From positions 7,006,001 to 7,070,000 of the forward strand of contig OX335657.1 of the NCBI GenBank assembly GCA_946894095.1: a stretch of 64,000 bases of DNA, written 5' to 3'. The stretch is from Incurvaria masculella (Eukaryota; Arthropoda; Insecta; Lepidoptera; Incurvariidae). Positions within the stretch are counted from its first letter, which is position 1, and every line of letters begins with the position of its first letter. The notes below the pieces were generated by a model. It saw only the letters and a program-made list of their open reading frames with translations. It was not told the origin of the DNA and did no database searches. A program made the position numbers and the translations under genes. Positions 22,975-34,560 of this stretch are shown here, in pieces.

Positions 22975-23430
22975 ACCACTTCTTTTTTTGCTGCAAATTA
23001 ATGATCTGCTAAATTTGGGCGGAATTGATTGCTACCCACAAGACAGCACGGGGCTAGCGAGGTATAACAGGCACCAGACCACAAGCCGAGCTGAAGTGGA
23101 TAATAGACGACGACGCCTCGTTGTTAGACTCGAAGAGACCATGGAAAAAGTTTCCGGATGGGGTCTCCACAACCTCGCCGAGTTTAACGCGAACAGGACA
23201 CAAGCGTGCGTTCAGCGTAGAAGGTATGTCGACTTGCTAGGCCGCAGTGAAAGACGTGCTTTCTGGTTGATGATCGTATATTCACTGGTAAAACATTGGC
23301 ATGCGCGCGCGGCGCACGTAAAGATACATAGCGCTGACAACGCATGTGTCTGTGCACTGTATGAGTGCACCGCTACATGCGTATTCAGTGCGAAGCGTAC
23401 TCCGTTTAGTGTGGTTCTGACGGGGGAACA
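22975..23430 (+). pseudogene. LINE reverse transcriptase fragment with an internal insertion
   Basis: One open frame of 158 codons covers PLLFLLQINDLL, GGIDCYPQDSTGLARY (a catalytic ADD replaced by PQD), RAEVDNRRRRL, EKVSGWG and EFNANRTQACV, all landmarks of R1/Jockey-type reverse transcriptase. After QACV the family normally continues directly to FSAKRTPFS. Here ~165 bp (about 23206-23370) separate them, although the frame stays open. It is the same family as the antisense copy at 18670, and it is dead. Confidence 0.75.
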
Positions 23431-23439
23431 GCAGAACGT

Positions 23440-24002
23440 CTAATATGCAGATCGTATAATGTCATATTTTAACAAAATTTTAAAACCATGCACAACGTAT
23501 AATCGGCATAATTTTCATCGGGTATAATTTTATACGTAGTGCATGAAGAAGTTTAAAAAATAAAATTACTTATTTCTCCATGCATAACGTATAATAGTCA
23601 CAACGTATAATATTATGATCTTTATTTAACAAAAAAAGAAAACCATGCATATCCTATAATCCAAAATCTTTTCATACGATAAGCGCCCTTATATATATAC
23701 ATTTAAAGCGTATACTCGCACGTAACGTTTCGACCGTCTCAATTAGCGTAAGGTGGCCTTTCGAAATTGTAGCAAATATCGATTCGTAGCAATTTCAGCC
23801 TTAAATGTATCGTTATTAGGGCGCTTTATGCAGTGCTTCTTGGCATATTATACGTTCTGCATGGTTTTCTTTTTTTGTGAATTCATGTTAGGAATATTAT
23901 ACGTTGTGACTATTATACGTTCTGCATGATGCAGAGTTGATTTTATTTTTTAACTTGATTCATGCACAACGTATAACATTATACGTTGTGAATATTATAA
24001 GA
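23440..24002. repeat. Array of direct and inverted ACGTATAAT motifs
   Basis: At least nine copies of (C)AACGTATAAT or its reverse complement ATTATACGTT, most next to TGCATG or CACAAC/GTTGTG, are spread over 560 bp, some back-to-back around 23570, 23900 and 23975. A related piece reappears at 26751-26812 after two composite repeat units. This looks like one non-autonomous element with repeated subterminal motifs, split by the units at 24003-26750. Confidence 0.6.
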
Positions 24003-25540
24003 CTAGCTGCGGTACCCGGCTCCGCTCGGGTTAGTGTCGGCTAAATTATTTCATGGATAAAAAGTAGCCAACATGACTGATCCAAAATATGGTCAAACTG
24101 GTCCAGGACAATGTATCCATCTACAAAATTTAATCAAGATCGTTCGAGCCGAAATAGCATGATTTAATGAGAAACATCCAATAATTCCCATTTAGAGCTT
24201 CGTTGATATTTGGTGGCTATTTAAAAAAAAAGCATTTGCCGCCTTTCTGCACTTGCACTGCTGCATTGCTTACGTGGGTAAGTTTTGCGTGGACTTCAAC
24301 CCACAGCCAGCCTCAACATCGAAATCAGTAACCCATCTCGAACCTGACTGCTCCCAGAGATGCTATGTATTGATAAAATACGCACATAAATCGGGTAAGT
24401 GGTTCGCAAGTTATAAGAATTTAACACTCACTACTCACCCTACTGGTAATGAAGCGTTATATTGTGTAGCTACAATCCGATGTAGATACAATCCGCATCT
24501 AAATCGAGTAACTGGTTCTCAAGGATTTTATTCTATTGGTCGCACCTCTGGCGATATAGCGTGATGTCAAGTAGGCCTAAAGTTGCGGGAAATACCAAGC
24601 CGTACTTCGGTACAATTAGTAAAAGTAACCTCCTGCCGCTCCCCCCCTCCAGCCGCCGCCCTCCCGCCGAGCCGTGCAGAGCATTGCAGTTTGTATGACA
24701 GCCACATCTTAGTGTAAGCAAAACTGAATTATATTTAGCCTATTCTAATTCCCGGGTAGTTAAATGTACGTGTACTAAGTTTCATCTCATTCGGATAATT
24801 GGTTTAAGAGTTATGGAGGAACATACATACATACATACAGAAATGATTTCTAAAAATCGTCAATTTAGTTAAAGTATCATAAAGAAAGTCTACAAACGTA
24901 ATATCTTATAAAACAAAGCAACGTACTCCATTAACAACCCTTACAGATTTATTATTAGTATAGATTTTACATTATTATTGCTGTTGTGTTATTCACGTTA
25001 AAATCAATGAACCAAAACAACCAAAAAAGGACCAATTACTTACCTACCTACAGCCTATAATAATTTAAATAAAAAATAAGTATCTTGGTGAATGAAACAA
25101 ATGAACAAAATGAAACAAAAACTGCCAATAACTAATCTTTGGCTTAATAAAGTACAATGCGTTTTTAACAAATCCCTAGTGCCTTGAAAAGTCGCGCGTC
25201 TTCCCATTCCGTCGTCCATTTCTTCCCCCCCCCCCCTCAGCCGCCGCGCGTCGCACCGCCCGCCCCGCCCCGCCGCCCGGCTCCTCTCCCCTTGCTGTGA
25301 AGTAGCGCTACCGGCATCGTTTTCGCAGTCCCGTGAAAGTTCTTAAGCCCATGGGCACAATATCTTTATAAATTGTAGCCTATGTGTTATTCTGATGTAT
25401 AAGCTATATTATTGTAAAGTTTCATTACAATCCATTCAGTAGTTTTTACGTGAAAGAGTAACAAACATCCATCCATCCATCCATCCATCCATCCATCCAT
25501 CCATTATTACAAACTTTCCCCTTTATAATATTAGTAGGAT
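24003..25540 (+). repeat. Composite RTE-like repeat unit A
   Basis: It starts CTAGCTGCGGTACCCGGCTC and ends with (ATCC)n then TTTATAATATTAGTAGGAT, the style of an RTE-derived 3' end. Inside are an antisense 5S-SINE fragment (about 24270-24375), a GC-rich tract (about 24629-24680 and 25216-25290) and an extra ~370 bp (about 24780-25150) that unit B lacks. The extra part itself ends like a small LINE tail with (ACAT)n. No functional ORF. Confidence 0.7.
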
Positions 25541-25591
25541 ACTGTCGTCGTATTTTAAAAGGGTTAGTCGACATACCTAATTATGGACGTA

Positions 25592-26750
25592 CTAGCTGCG
25601 GTACCCGGCTCCGCTCGGGTTAGTGTCGGCTAAATTATCTCATGGATAAAAAGTAGCCCACATGACTGGTCCAAAATAGGGTCAAACTGGTCCAGGACAA
25701 TGTATCCATGTACCAAATTTAATCAAGATCGTTCGAGCCGAAATAGCATGATTTAATGAGAAACATCCAATAATTCCCATTTAGAGCTTCGTTGACGTTT
25801 GGTGGCTATTTAAAAAAAAAAACATTTGCCGCGAGAACCTTTCTGCACTTTCACTGCTACATTGCTTACCTAGTAAGTAATGTGTAACGTAGGTAAGTTT
25901 TGCGTGGACTCCAACCCACAGCCAGCCTCAACATCGAAAACAGTAACCCATCTCGAACCTGACTGCTCCCAGAGATGCTATACATTGATAAAATACGCAT
26001 ATAAATCAGGTAAGTGGTTCGCATGTTATAAGACTTTAAGACTCACTACTTACCCTTCTGGTAATGAAGCGTTATATTATGTAATCTATAAGTTTTTAGT
26101 AGAATCAGGCTAGACGTAGATACAATACACATCTAAATCGAGTAATTAGTTTTCAAGGATTTTATTCTGTTGGTCGCTCCTCCGGCGATTTAGCGTGATG
26201 CCAAGTAGTCCTAAAGTTGCAGGAAATACCAAGCCGTACTTCAGTAAAAGTAAGCGCTGCCGCCGCAAAGCCGAGCCGTGCATAGCATTGCAGTTTGTAT
26301 GACAGCCCCATCTTAGCGTAAGCGGAACTGAATTCTATTTAGCCAATCCTAATTCCCGGGTAGTTAAATGTACATGTACTAAGTTTTACAAATCGCTAGT
26401 GCCTTGAAAATTCGCCAAACGGACACCAAACAGTCACGACGTCTGCCCTCCCCCCGCCGCCGCTCCCCGCCACCGCCCCCGGCTCCTCTCCCCCTAGTGT
26501 GAAGTAGCGCTACCGGCATCGTTTTCGCAGCCCCGTGAAAGTTCTAAAGCCCATGGGCACATAAATTGTAGCCTATGTGTTATTCTGATGTATAAGCTAT
26601 ATTATTGTAAAGTTTCATTAGAATCCATTCAGTAGTTTTTACGTGAAAGAGTAACAAACATCCATCCATCCATCCATCCATCCATCCATCCATCCATCCA
26701 TCCATCCATCCATTATTACAAACTTTCCCCTTTATAATATTTATTAGATA
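25592..26750 (+). repeat. Composite RTE-like repeat unit B
   Basis: This is the second copy of unit A in the same orientation, 50 bp downstream. It has the same CTAGCTGCGG start, the same embedded antisense 5S-SINE segment (about 25860-25990), the same GC-rich tract and the same (ATCC)n tail, but not the ~370-bp extra block. Sharing the embedded SINE argues for duplication of a composite, or a composite family, rather than two simple LINE insertions. Confidence 0.7.
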
Positions 26751-27110
26751 TGCATGGTTTTCATTTTTTGGAAAAAAATACTATTATACTTTGTGAATAT
26801 TATACGTAATGAATACGACTCGTTCTGACCTTCCTAGGCTTGGCTCCTTGGATTCGATACAGTGTCGAGCCGTGCGTCTCGTCGACGATTCCGAAGTATC
26901 CTAAGGGATGTAGGGTATTTCTCTGTATTATATCGTATTTACATTGGAGAATGCTCGTCAGAGCTGCATAACCCTGTACCTCCGTCAAATTTCTAGCTTC
27001 ACTAAACGCGGAACAGGGAGAAAATACACATATTTACAGTCGACATTCCAAAAATAAGAATCCACCTATCTTCTAGATCCTTCATATATAGGGTCGGAAA
27101 ACATATATAC
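26751..27110. other. Distal end of the ACGTATAAT element, then non-coding DNA
   Basis: 26751-26812 resumes the TGCATGG / GAATATTATACGTAATG phrases of 23440-24002. Nothing further is recognised up to the SINE. Confidence 0.4.
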
Positions 27111-27479
27111 GGGTTGGTATAGAGGCTAGAGCAGTTGCCATTCATGTGAGAGTTTATGTGTTCAAATGGTCGCCCCGGTCATGCATCACTTTCGTTCTCT
27201 TTCTGAGTTGGATAGCTGCATTTCGTTACGAATGCGAGCTGTTTTATGGTTCGGAACCCATAAAACTGTAAGTCCCTTCCCCATACTAGGAGGTAGGGTT
27301 CAGGCCACTGACGGCAATAAAAAATTGTCCGTGTTTTCCATCCAGTTCTGTGTAGCCGTCCTCGTAAAAAGGGAAGGTCCTGGCATAGCAATATCTTCGG
27401 GAATGTGATGTATTGGGCTAATATTATAACGGTAGTTGTGTGATATTAACCATCCATGTGAGGTTGCATTAAAAAAAAA
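27111..27479 (+). repeat. tRNA-headed SINE, older copy
   Basis: A degraded tRNA-like head (GTGTTCAAATGG in place of the B box), then the full body TTTCTGAGTTGGATAGCTGC, ACGAATGCGAGCTG, GGTCCTGGCAT, and GTTGCATT plus A run. Confidence 0.8.
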
Positions 27480-28776
27480 CATTGAACAAGCAGTGTAATG
27501 GCCGCCCAACACATACCAACTAAGCAAAAATCTCATTGAAAACGTTATGAACCTCGCACGAACAGATAATTTGGACGAGTTGAAGAGAGCGTGCCGTGTC
27601 ACTCTCGCTTGGAGCACAACACACAACACACACCACACAACAAACATCGACCCGAGCAAAATTAAATTTCGCATTCAGCAACCGGCAAATAGGGAATTGG
27701 CCTTTTTGTGCGCTCCTTTGTTGCCGGCTCAGCAATAAGGATCTATTCTTGTGAAACTCACTCGTAGACTCGCTGTAATGGCAAATTATAAGACGAAAAT
27801 TACGATCAACGGCTACCCACAATTTCTATTATAGCACCCACCAACGTTATTGGAATTTCTTGCACCCCTTCAATAATCCCTACTTATATTATAACTGCGA
27901 AATTGAGTTGGTTTGTGTGCCCTTTCACGAAGTAAAAGAGCACGGAATCACGGTGATTGTTTTGCATAGAGCAAGTTTAGTTTAGATATTGTCACGAGCG
28001 GAATTGAATCTAATAAATATTCCTTAATCATAAAAAAACATTATTCGTCGACTTCTTGGGGCGAGCCCAGACTATTTCATCTCTAAATTCATAGTCATGT
28101 ATTATTAGCTAATATTTGTCCATACCAAATTTATAGCAAATAATTTCAGCTAATTACAACTAATTACAAAACCGTCAACCATAGATTCTCGGTAGCGATA
28201 AATTAAATCTACGTCTACTCCATAAATACATTAATACAAAAATAATCGCAATGTATCACACTCTGGTGGCGCATTCATAGTTGCTCATTCGAACATATCC
28301 GGTAGCTATGTCGTCGCTGTAGCTAAAGTTTTTTTAAACTAAATAATGGAAATAATTTCGCTAACTTTTCGGAGAATATTCCCAAAGTGATCGTAAAGTT
28401 CCTCCAGTATGGGCATTTAAATACCACGGTCCATCCCTTTATGGCGTCTTTTGCCTATTTACATATAAAATATGTCGGGGAACGTAAAGCGGTCGACAAT
28501 GTGGGGCCAGGCTGTAGCGTCCAGCGCCCCCTCCCCCCTTTTCGCCATTGTTTTTTCAGCTTGTCGTTAGATGCTACTGCCAAATATTGCACAAAACATT
28601 TTTTTAGGAGAATGAAGCATTGGTTATCAAACGTGTACATTAGATAAAAAACCTAAGGAGATGTGCCTTCTAAATCAGTGTCACATAGAATACAGTGGAG
28701 ACCCGCAATCTACAATTTTCTAAAACTATATTTTGACGGGTGCATACCAACCCAACTTAAACGTGCATGACACTTA
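27480..28776. other. Non-coding DNA
   Basis: AC-rich low-complexity sequence occurs near 27615-27650. No gene is supportable. Confidence 0.4.
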
Positions 28777-28964
28777 GGGCTGATTTTTAAATAGTCTGAT
28801 AAACAACATATGCTACAGTAAGTCCATATGTTTATTAGTAAAATTATAGTCAGATAAATATGATAGAAGATATAATTCTCCGGCTATGACAATCCGTCTT
28901 TTGACAAACGTGAATTTTTACTATCAATCCGATAAGTACTATCTGGGGATTGAAAAATCGGCCC
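28777..28964. mobile_element. PIF/Harbinger-like MITE, 188 bp
   Basis: The inverted ends are GGGCTGATTTTTAAAT and, read inverted, GGGCCGATTTTTCAAT. TTA flanks both sides (28774-28776 and 28965-28967). A TWA target duplication and GGG-starting ends are characteristic of PIF/Harbinger. No transposase. Confidence 0.7.
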
Positions 28965-30551
28965 TTACAAATATAGACCCAAACTTCCTGGAGGGTTTAT
29001 GTTGTTGGTAACTGCCTTGGCAAACGCATTTCGGGAAAACATTCGTACAGCGGCTATGACACGACGTGCGACCGGCTTCGCATATTATGTACTTATGGGG
29101 GTAAATTCCACATGACATTTCTCTTTCCTTTTCTCTTCTGTGGATTAAACTATCTCAGGGCAGTTACAGTATAATATTTACGGTACGTGTGGTGGTTCGA
29201 ATATGATATCGATTCGACTGATTTTTAACCCGTGGTTCCAAATTTACTGGTATACCAAAACTACTATGATTTCTATAATTTGTTTATTATTGAATACCCA
29301 AAAGTTTCGTTAGTAAAAAAACTGTGTATCCATCTATATATACATATAACCTGCATTCTCTGATAATAATCGGTAATATAAACTTGCAACAGCACGTTCT
29401 GCCTGAAGAGAACCCATAAAATCCCACGTAGAACCGTTCAACTTTCCGCAAAAGTGCATTCCTGAATAAGTCTTGCTCGAGACGGATTCCACCGGGTCCT
29501 GTTCGTAGGACATTTTGCATTCATAATGTATTTATCTTAGGAAATCTATGCAGATTGGATTTTCCGATTCACGAGGGCATCATTCGGGAAATTGCGAGAG
29601 CATTCGGAGATTTGGTTTGTGCGCGGCCTGCATATCATCGCAGCTGCATTTTTCATCCTCTGTCACCAACAAGAAAAGGTTATTTCTCGTTGTCTGTCAC
29701 ATTGCTGGGATATTTTATGCATGGGCGTTATTTTATACAAATATATTTATATTTTGTACATGTTGGGTGATTGTTATTTAAGGAATTTGAAAGTATTACT
29801 GCTTTACCGCAGTTTTGCTCATTAAAACAATGCGCTTTTGGATTTCTCAAGATAATTTCTACTAAACCTACTTGCACCAAAAGCGCACACCTATGCAATA
29901 TTTCGTGATAATTATATTTGTAAAGTAATATTTTTCTTAACCAATGACACAAGACTTTTTCTTAATTTTAGATCTCTGCCATATCCTTATTTGGTCATGG
30001 TTAAATGAACTGGATATTTAATGTTTGTTTAGGATTGTGTAAGATCCACTCTTACGTTTATAGGGGTTTGATATTTGCGTTCCACTTTGTCTCTAGAATC
30101 TAGAAATAATTGCAAGTTTTTTCCACTACGCCAAAAAATTTATCATTACGTTATTATTTCGCGTTGAGCAGACCAAAAAGTTGCTTCTTAAAACATTTGT
30201 AGAATATTTCCTATACGAAATCGTTCTGACTGGTGCTGACGTTTTCATCTCTTCTCTTTCTGTATTATTATACTTATATAAAAAAAACGTCTGTCCACAT
30301 GCGAGAGATAATCTCCGTAACCACAAAACAGATCAAGATTCGATTTAAACCAATTTAAAGAGAACATCGCGGAGCACGCATTAAGGTACATACCATCACG
30401 CTAAATATCCTAAGGGCTGAGCAATTTCAATGAAATTACTCTCAAACAAAATTAATACCATTCCGTTGCGTATGGTGGCGTTACTTGCGGCGTCATTTTG
30501 ACCGCTCTCTCTAAAATAGAAACGATTCACTATTTTCGCACTGAATGTCAG
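28965..30551. other. Non-coding DNA
   Basis: Three overlapping short frames at 29548-29825 share no recognisable domain and were not accepted as genes. Confidence 0.4.
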
Positions 30552-30820
30552 AAAGCGGATGGCGCAGGGCTGAATACCGACTCTTCTATACGTATTTTGT
30601 TCGGGAGGGTATAGGTTCGAATCCTGATAGCGTCAATTTTTTTCCGTTTTTTACATTTTATTGTATTTTGTATACAGTAAGATTTATAACATAAAAGTAA
30701 CACAATGAGTTAGCAAGTAGTAATGAAGAAAAGGGGCCATCTCAGCATAAGTTGCATTTCACTCAGTGAGCAGCAACGCTGATTTACGTCTGGTCCCTAA
30801 AACAATAAAATAAAAAAACA
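30552..30820 (+). repeat. Candidate tRNA-derived SINE of a second type
   Basis: The head has TGGCGCAGGG (A box) and GGTTCGAATCC (B box) at tRNA-like spacing. The would-be acceptor arms do not pair, so it is not a functional tRNA. It is followed by a T run, an unrelated body and an AATAAAATAAAAAAAC end. Confidence 0.45.
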
Positions 30821-32187
30821 AATCCTGTCGAAACATTAAAAAATGAGAGGAAAAAAAGAGAAAACCAAATATCAAAAAGTATTACACACACATCCGTTTG
30901 AAACATAAATCACATTTGAAGAAAAGGGTAGAGATGGCGCCACGTGTACTCTCATAGAAAAGAATAACTTCTATCCGGGTAGAGATGGCCCCACGTGTTT
31001 ATGTAGTCGATTAGTTATTAGCGATTAGAAGATCATGGCGCGATAGATGGCGCTGTGAAATTAAATATTTTATTGAAAATTACAGCAAGACCGAAATTCT
31101 GCAAATATTTTCGCCGCAACTATTTACTATGCCATTATATAACTTTATAATTATATTATTTGCTTTCTGTGTACAATAACTTTGTTTATGAAAGAACAGC
31201 ATTAAATAAGGCATGCATGCCTTATGGGATACTATCTTTTTCTCAAAGAAGATCGTGAAACGTATGAAAATTTGTATGGGTAACCCATAATATCTTCAAA
31301 ATAGGTATATTCGAGACTCCCTAATTGTACCTCATTTGTATCGCATGCAATTTTAGGACTAATTAGCATCGCATAGAAGGAATGCATCATCGGGGCGTTA
31401 AAATTGTCGTGTTTTATGTAGATCAATTTTAACGTGGAAGTACGTAAGTAAGAAGTAAAATATAATAAATCAGATAAAAATGTATGCTGCCTTTACTGTT
31501 ATTTTTACGAAGTTCGTCATTTACTTCCAGCAAACAGATGGTGTTATACAAATCACTATTAACAGTCCCCAAAGCAACAGTCTGCATGCCTGTCTGTTTC
31601 ATCTTACGGCGCACATCATTTATGTTTTTGTTGTATAAAGCTGACCATCACGAAATTAGTCACAAGATTGACGCGATAGTCCCCTTTCATGGTGTGAAAT
31701 CGCCAAAAGCAAGTTTGAGTCCGAGCAAGGATTTGCTGAGCCGTCAAATTACACTTAAAATCGTATCAAATAATGCTATGAACATATTCATAAGTTAATA
31801 CCATGGTGATATACCTATAGACACGCATTTTTTTTAAATGACGCCACAATGCAAAAACAAGTCACAGTAAGACAAAACAAACAAGTCAAAATAGCCTAAG
31901 AACCGATTGCAGACCGAGAGGGATGAGTTAATCAATGTTCAAACACGTCACTTTCAGTGAACCGCATCGAGTTCCTTCCATACTATCCATACAAAGTGAC
32001 TTGTTTAAGGTGACGATGATTTTAATTTTTCTCCCTTTCGTGCAGTTTAAGTGGCCAGTTCCGAAAACTTATAGTGCGCCCTATGTATTATAAATGGGAA
32101 TGTTAGAATATTTCTTATTTAATTAATGCATATCGGCTCCACCCGTTAAGATTAAAAAGTAGCAGATAAATAACATATATTATTTAT
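30821..32187. other. Non-coding DNA with a short duplicated AGATGGCGC motif
   Basis: GGGTAGAGATGGCGCCACGT at 30926 is repeated at 30977 with one change, and GATAGATGGCGCTGTG follows at 31042. A perfect palindrome TAAGGCATGCATGCCTTA lies near 31207. A minus-strand frame at 31429-31614 has no recognisable domain. Confidence 0.4.
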
Positions 32188-32296
32188 TGACCAGCCTTTA
32201 CGACCTGGGCTACCTACTTTTTATCTAGGAAATAATTCAGCTCGACATCAGTCCAAAAGGACATGGACCCCAGCGGAGCCGGGTACCGCAGCTAGT
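32188..32296 (-). repeat. RTE-like repeat head fragment
   Basis: An inverted copy of the CTAGCTGCGGTACCCGGCTC head that starts units A and B, truncated after ~110 bp. Confidence 0.6.
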
Positions 32297-32634
32297 CTGA
32301 TATATAAGTCGGCTCTAAGTCATCGATGTATCTGCAAAGATAAAAGATGAACTAGATCTTTTACTTGCGGCAGTTCGATAAAAATATTTTGACTTCCTTT
32401 ACATCCTAGTAATGTGTTATTTAATCGTCTTATTTTAATTGTTATGGATTGATCGTTGACGAATTCTAAACAATCCTCAGGTTTTATTTCTTCCCTTGGG
32501 GATTAAACTGTCTGTAGCGTTAAAATTAGGACAAACCTAGCTGCGCGCCACCGTATGCACCCCGAATGCAAACTCAATCAGATCGAATCGGAATAATTCT
32601 GCATACTTTGTAAGGGAAGGACTTGGTACGTTCT

Positions 32635-33243
32635 GCAGACCTATTCCTGGAATTCCGTAATAAGAATAAGGAATCCTTAGTCTTTCCAAGCGATATTCTT
32701 GACGAAAAGATTCCGGAGCATAGTCAGTCAGTCAGTCAGCGTGTTTGCGTCCACTGATCGACATACGCTTCTCCAATTTTTCTCCAGTCCTCCTGGCCCT
32801 CAGCGGTACAAAACCACTGATTTGCGCCGACGCACTTGATGATGTCGTCCCACCTGGCGGGTGGTCTTCCCACACTCTGTTTTCCTGTCCACGGCCGCCA
32901 GTGCAGGACACGGTTACTCCAACAGTCATTGTCTCTCGTTAGCCGACGTAGCCAGCGCACTGCCACTTGATCATAGCCACCCGGTGTCCAATATCAACTA
33001 CTCAGGTACGTCGGCGTTTCAGACCCGTACGTCATAACCAGAAGGACGCACTGGTCATATATTTTGGTCTTTAAATTTTGCGGAAGGTCAGACTTCAGAG
33101 CGAATTTAAGCTTTCCGATGCATAGTATTTCAATTTAATCAAAGTTTTCCGTCGAAAAAATCGCTTCGATAACTTCTACAAAATCGGTTTTCTAGACTCC
33201 GTTTTCCTGATTCCTGATTACGGAATTCCAGGAATAGGTCTGC
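32635..33243. repeat. 27-bp perfect inverted repeat around an RTE fragment
   Basis: GCAGACCTATTCCTGGAATT... at 32635-32661 is exactly mirrored at 33217-33243. Adjacent sequence (AAGGAATCC / GATTCCTG) suggests that longer decayed arms once existed. Confidence 0.7.
32720..33120 (-). pseudogene. RTE-type LINE ORF2, C-terminal fragment
   Basis: On the minus strand the frame 32966-32736 encodes WLRRLTRDNDCW, then VGRPPARWDDI and DWRKIGEAYVDQW. These are the diagnostic motifs of the last ~80 residues of RTE/BovB ORF2 (RPP-RW-D...; W--LGEAYVQQW). Upstream sequence (to about 33120) is a decayed reverse transcriptase end. A (GTCA)n tail flanks it at about 32722. The copy is inactive and 5' truncated. 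Confidence 0.8.
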
Positions 33244-34380
33244 TGGACAGTCTACCAGAGAAGACGCACGTGAGTATTGTTTTCACCCAAGGAGCCAGCT
33301 AAATCCGACTGTAAGGTTACGGATAACCTTTGTAAGCGGGTTCAGGAGAACGAGTAACTAGAGACATACCCTCTCAAAGGGATGACAGAATTCTACCGCC
33401 CAGAATAGGTAGAGGTCTAGGAGATTAAAATCAATCACAAAATATATAATAATAATAAAATTATTTATTTTCACACACAACAGTACAATAATTGGTATAC
33501 AGTGGCAAATATTAAACACAAAATATGAGGATTTTGCATTAGCCATAAATAAACAGTGAGGTTAATTTCTGGGTTCTTATCACAATATTTTTTACGGAAA
33601 CAGCCAGGTGTACGAAAATTGTGGCAATCCCGTGTGTATGTTATTGGTCGCCATATCCTTTGCGGGGCGCGAGCGTGTCTTATGAAGAAAGTTGGTCCTC
33701 GAAAGTTGCGCCCGCAACCGGGCTATGCTCGCGTGCAACTCGCTAATCGCATGCTATTGTATCCGACGCCATTGTTGCCGTATGGTAACGACTTAGTTGA
33801 GTTTTAATACTGTAAGTACACCCTTGTTAATGTAGGATCCTAAAGTTTGAATTAATCGTGTGCGACTTATTGCGAAACGAGCGCACTTCCTCAGCTTAGT
33901 ACATTCATGCAAGAAAGTTGCATTCCCTTACTTGCAATGTACCGCAAAGTACTCGTATTTTAACATTTCCAAATAAGTGAGTACCCGTGGGGTCTCCCAC
34001 ATATCCAGAGAGCACGTGTATTGCCAGGAAATATAAATGGATCGATTGATACCAGGATAAAATTGAAACCGATATTCGTTTTTAAGTAATAGATGATAAC
34101 GAAGGAGATATGGCTTTTAGCGCCCCTAATATGACAACAGCTGTATCCCGAACTGAAATATACATGCCACGTGCAAACATAGTCGTAAACGTATTGAAGG
34201 TTTTGCGTGTGTGGGAACTGCACGCTTAATTCATCCTTAATTCGCCATCAATTGAATGGACAACATCGCGGTGGCGATGTTTCGACTGTGTGGCATACGA
34301 CGCGTCGCCAGATTCCCATACAATTATATGTTCAGTTTGATCATACAGCGGCGACGTAATATCGACCGCATGCCACTTGT
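33244..34380. other. Non-coding DNA
   Basis: No domain was recognised in the short frames (33556-33807, 33960-34223), and no repeat boundary was found. Confidence 0.4.
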
Positions 34381-34560
34381 CCTTCCTCTCTATTCAGTGG
34401 TTAACACTTACTGTTTTCCGGTGTAGCAAATCGGATTTCGCCGACATGTTTCGCCTGGTGCATCACAGGCTTCTTCAGGACGGTGGCTAAGCTGGAGCAA
34501 CGTACAACCGCTCGGCCTGTCAAACGTCAACTGACGGCCATCGGCTGCGAAGATTGTATC
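34381..34560 (-). repeat. Penelope-like remnant with a hammerhead-ribozyme-like core
   Basis: Minus strand: CTGAAGA (34478-34472), then GCCTG-loop-CAGGC, then GAAAC-ATGTC-GGCG. This fits the hammerhead order C3UGANGA9, stem II, GAAA, very short stem III (AC/GU), GUC cleavage triplet, and stem I (GGCG pairing with CGTC just before CTGAAGA). One extra A sits between A9 and stem II. Minimal hammerheads of this kind are known from Penelope-like retroelements. No Penelope ORF remains here. Confidence 0.45.

Noticed and set aside
24253..24564. Frame repeated at 25880 as a small gene family
   Set aside because: The repeated frame is an antisense 5S-SINE fragment inside a duplicated repeat unit.
29548..29825. 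Three overlapping plus-strand frames
   Set aside because: No motif, no splice sites, and frames in all three phases suggest chance absence of stops.
30552..30632. Possible tRNA gene
   Set aside because: A and B boxes are present but the acceptor arms do not pair and a SINE-like tail follows.
31429..31614. Minus-strand frame with a plausible donor (KMKQTGMQTVALGTV)
   Set aside because: No recognisable domain, no acceptor found, short. Kept only as an unproven exon candidate.
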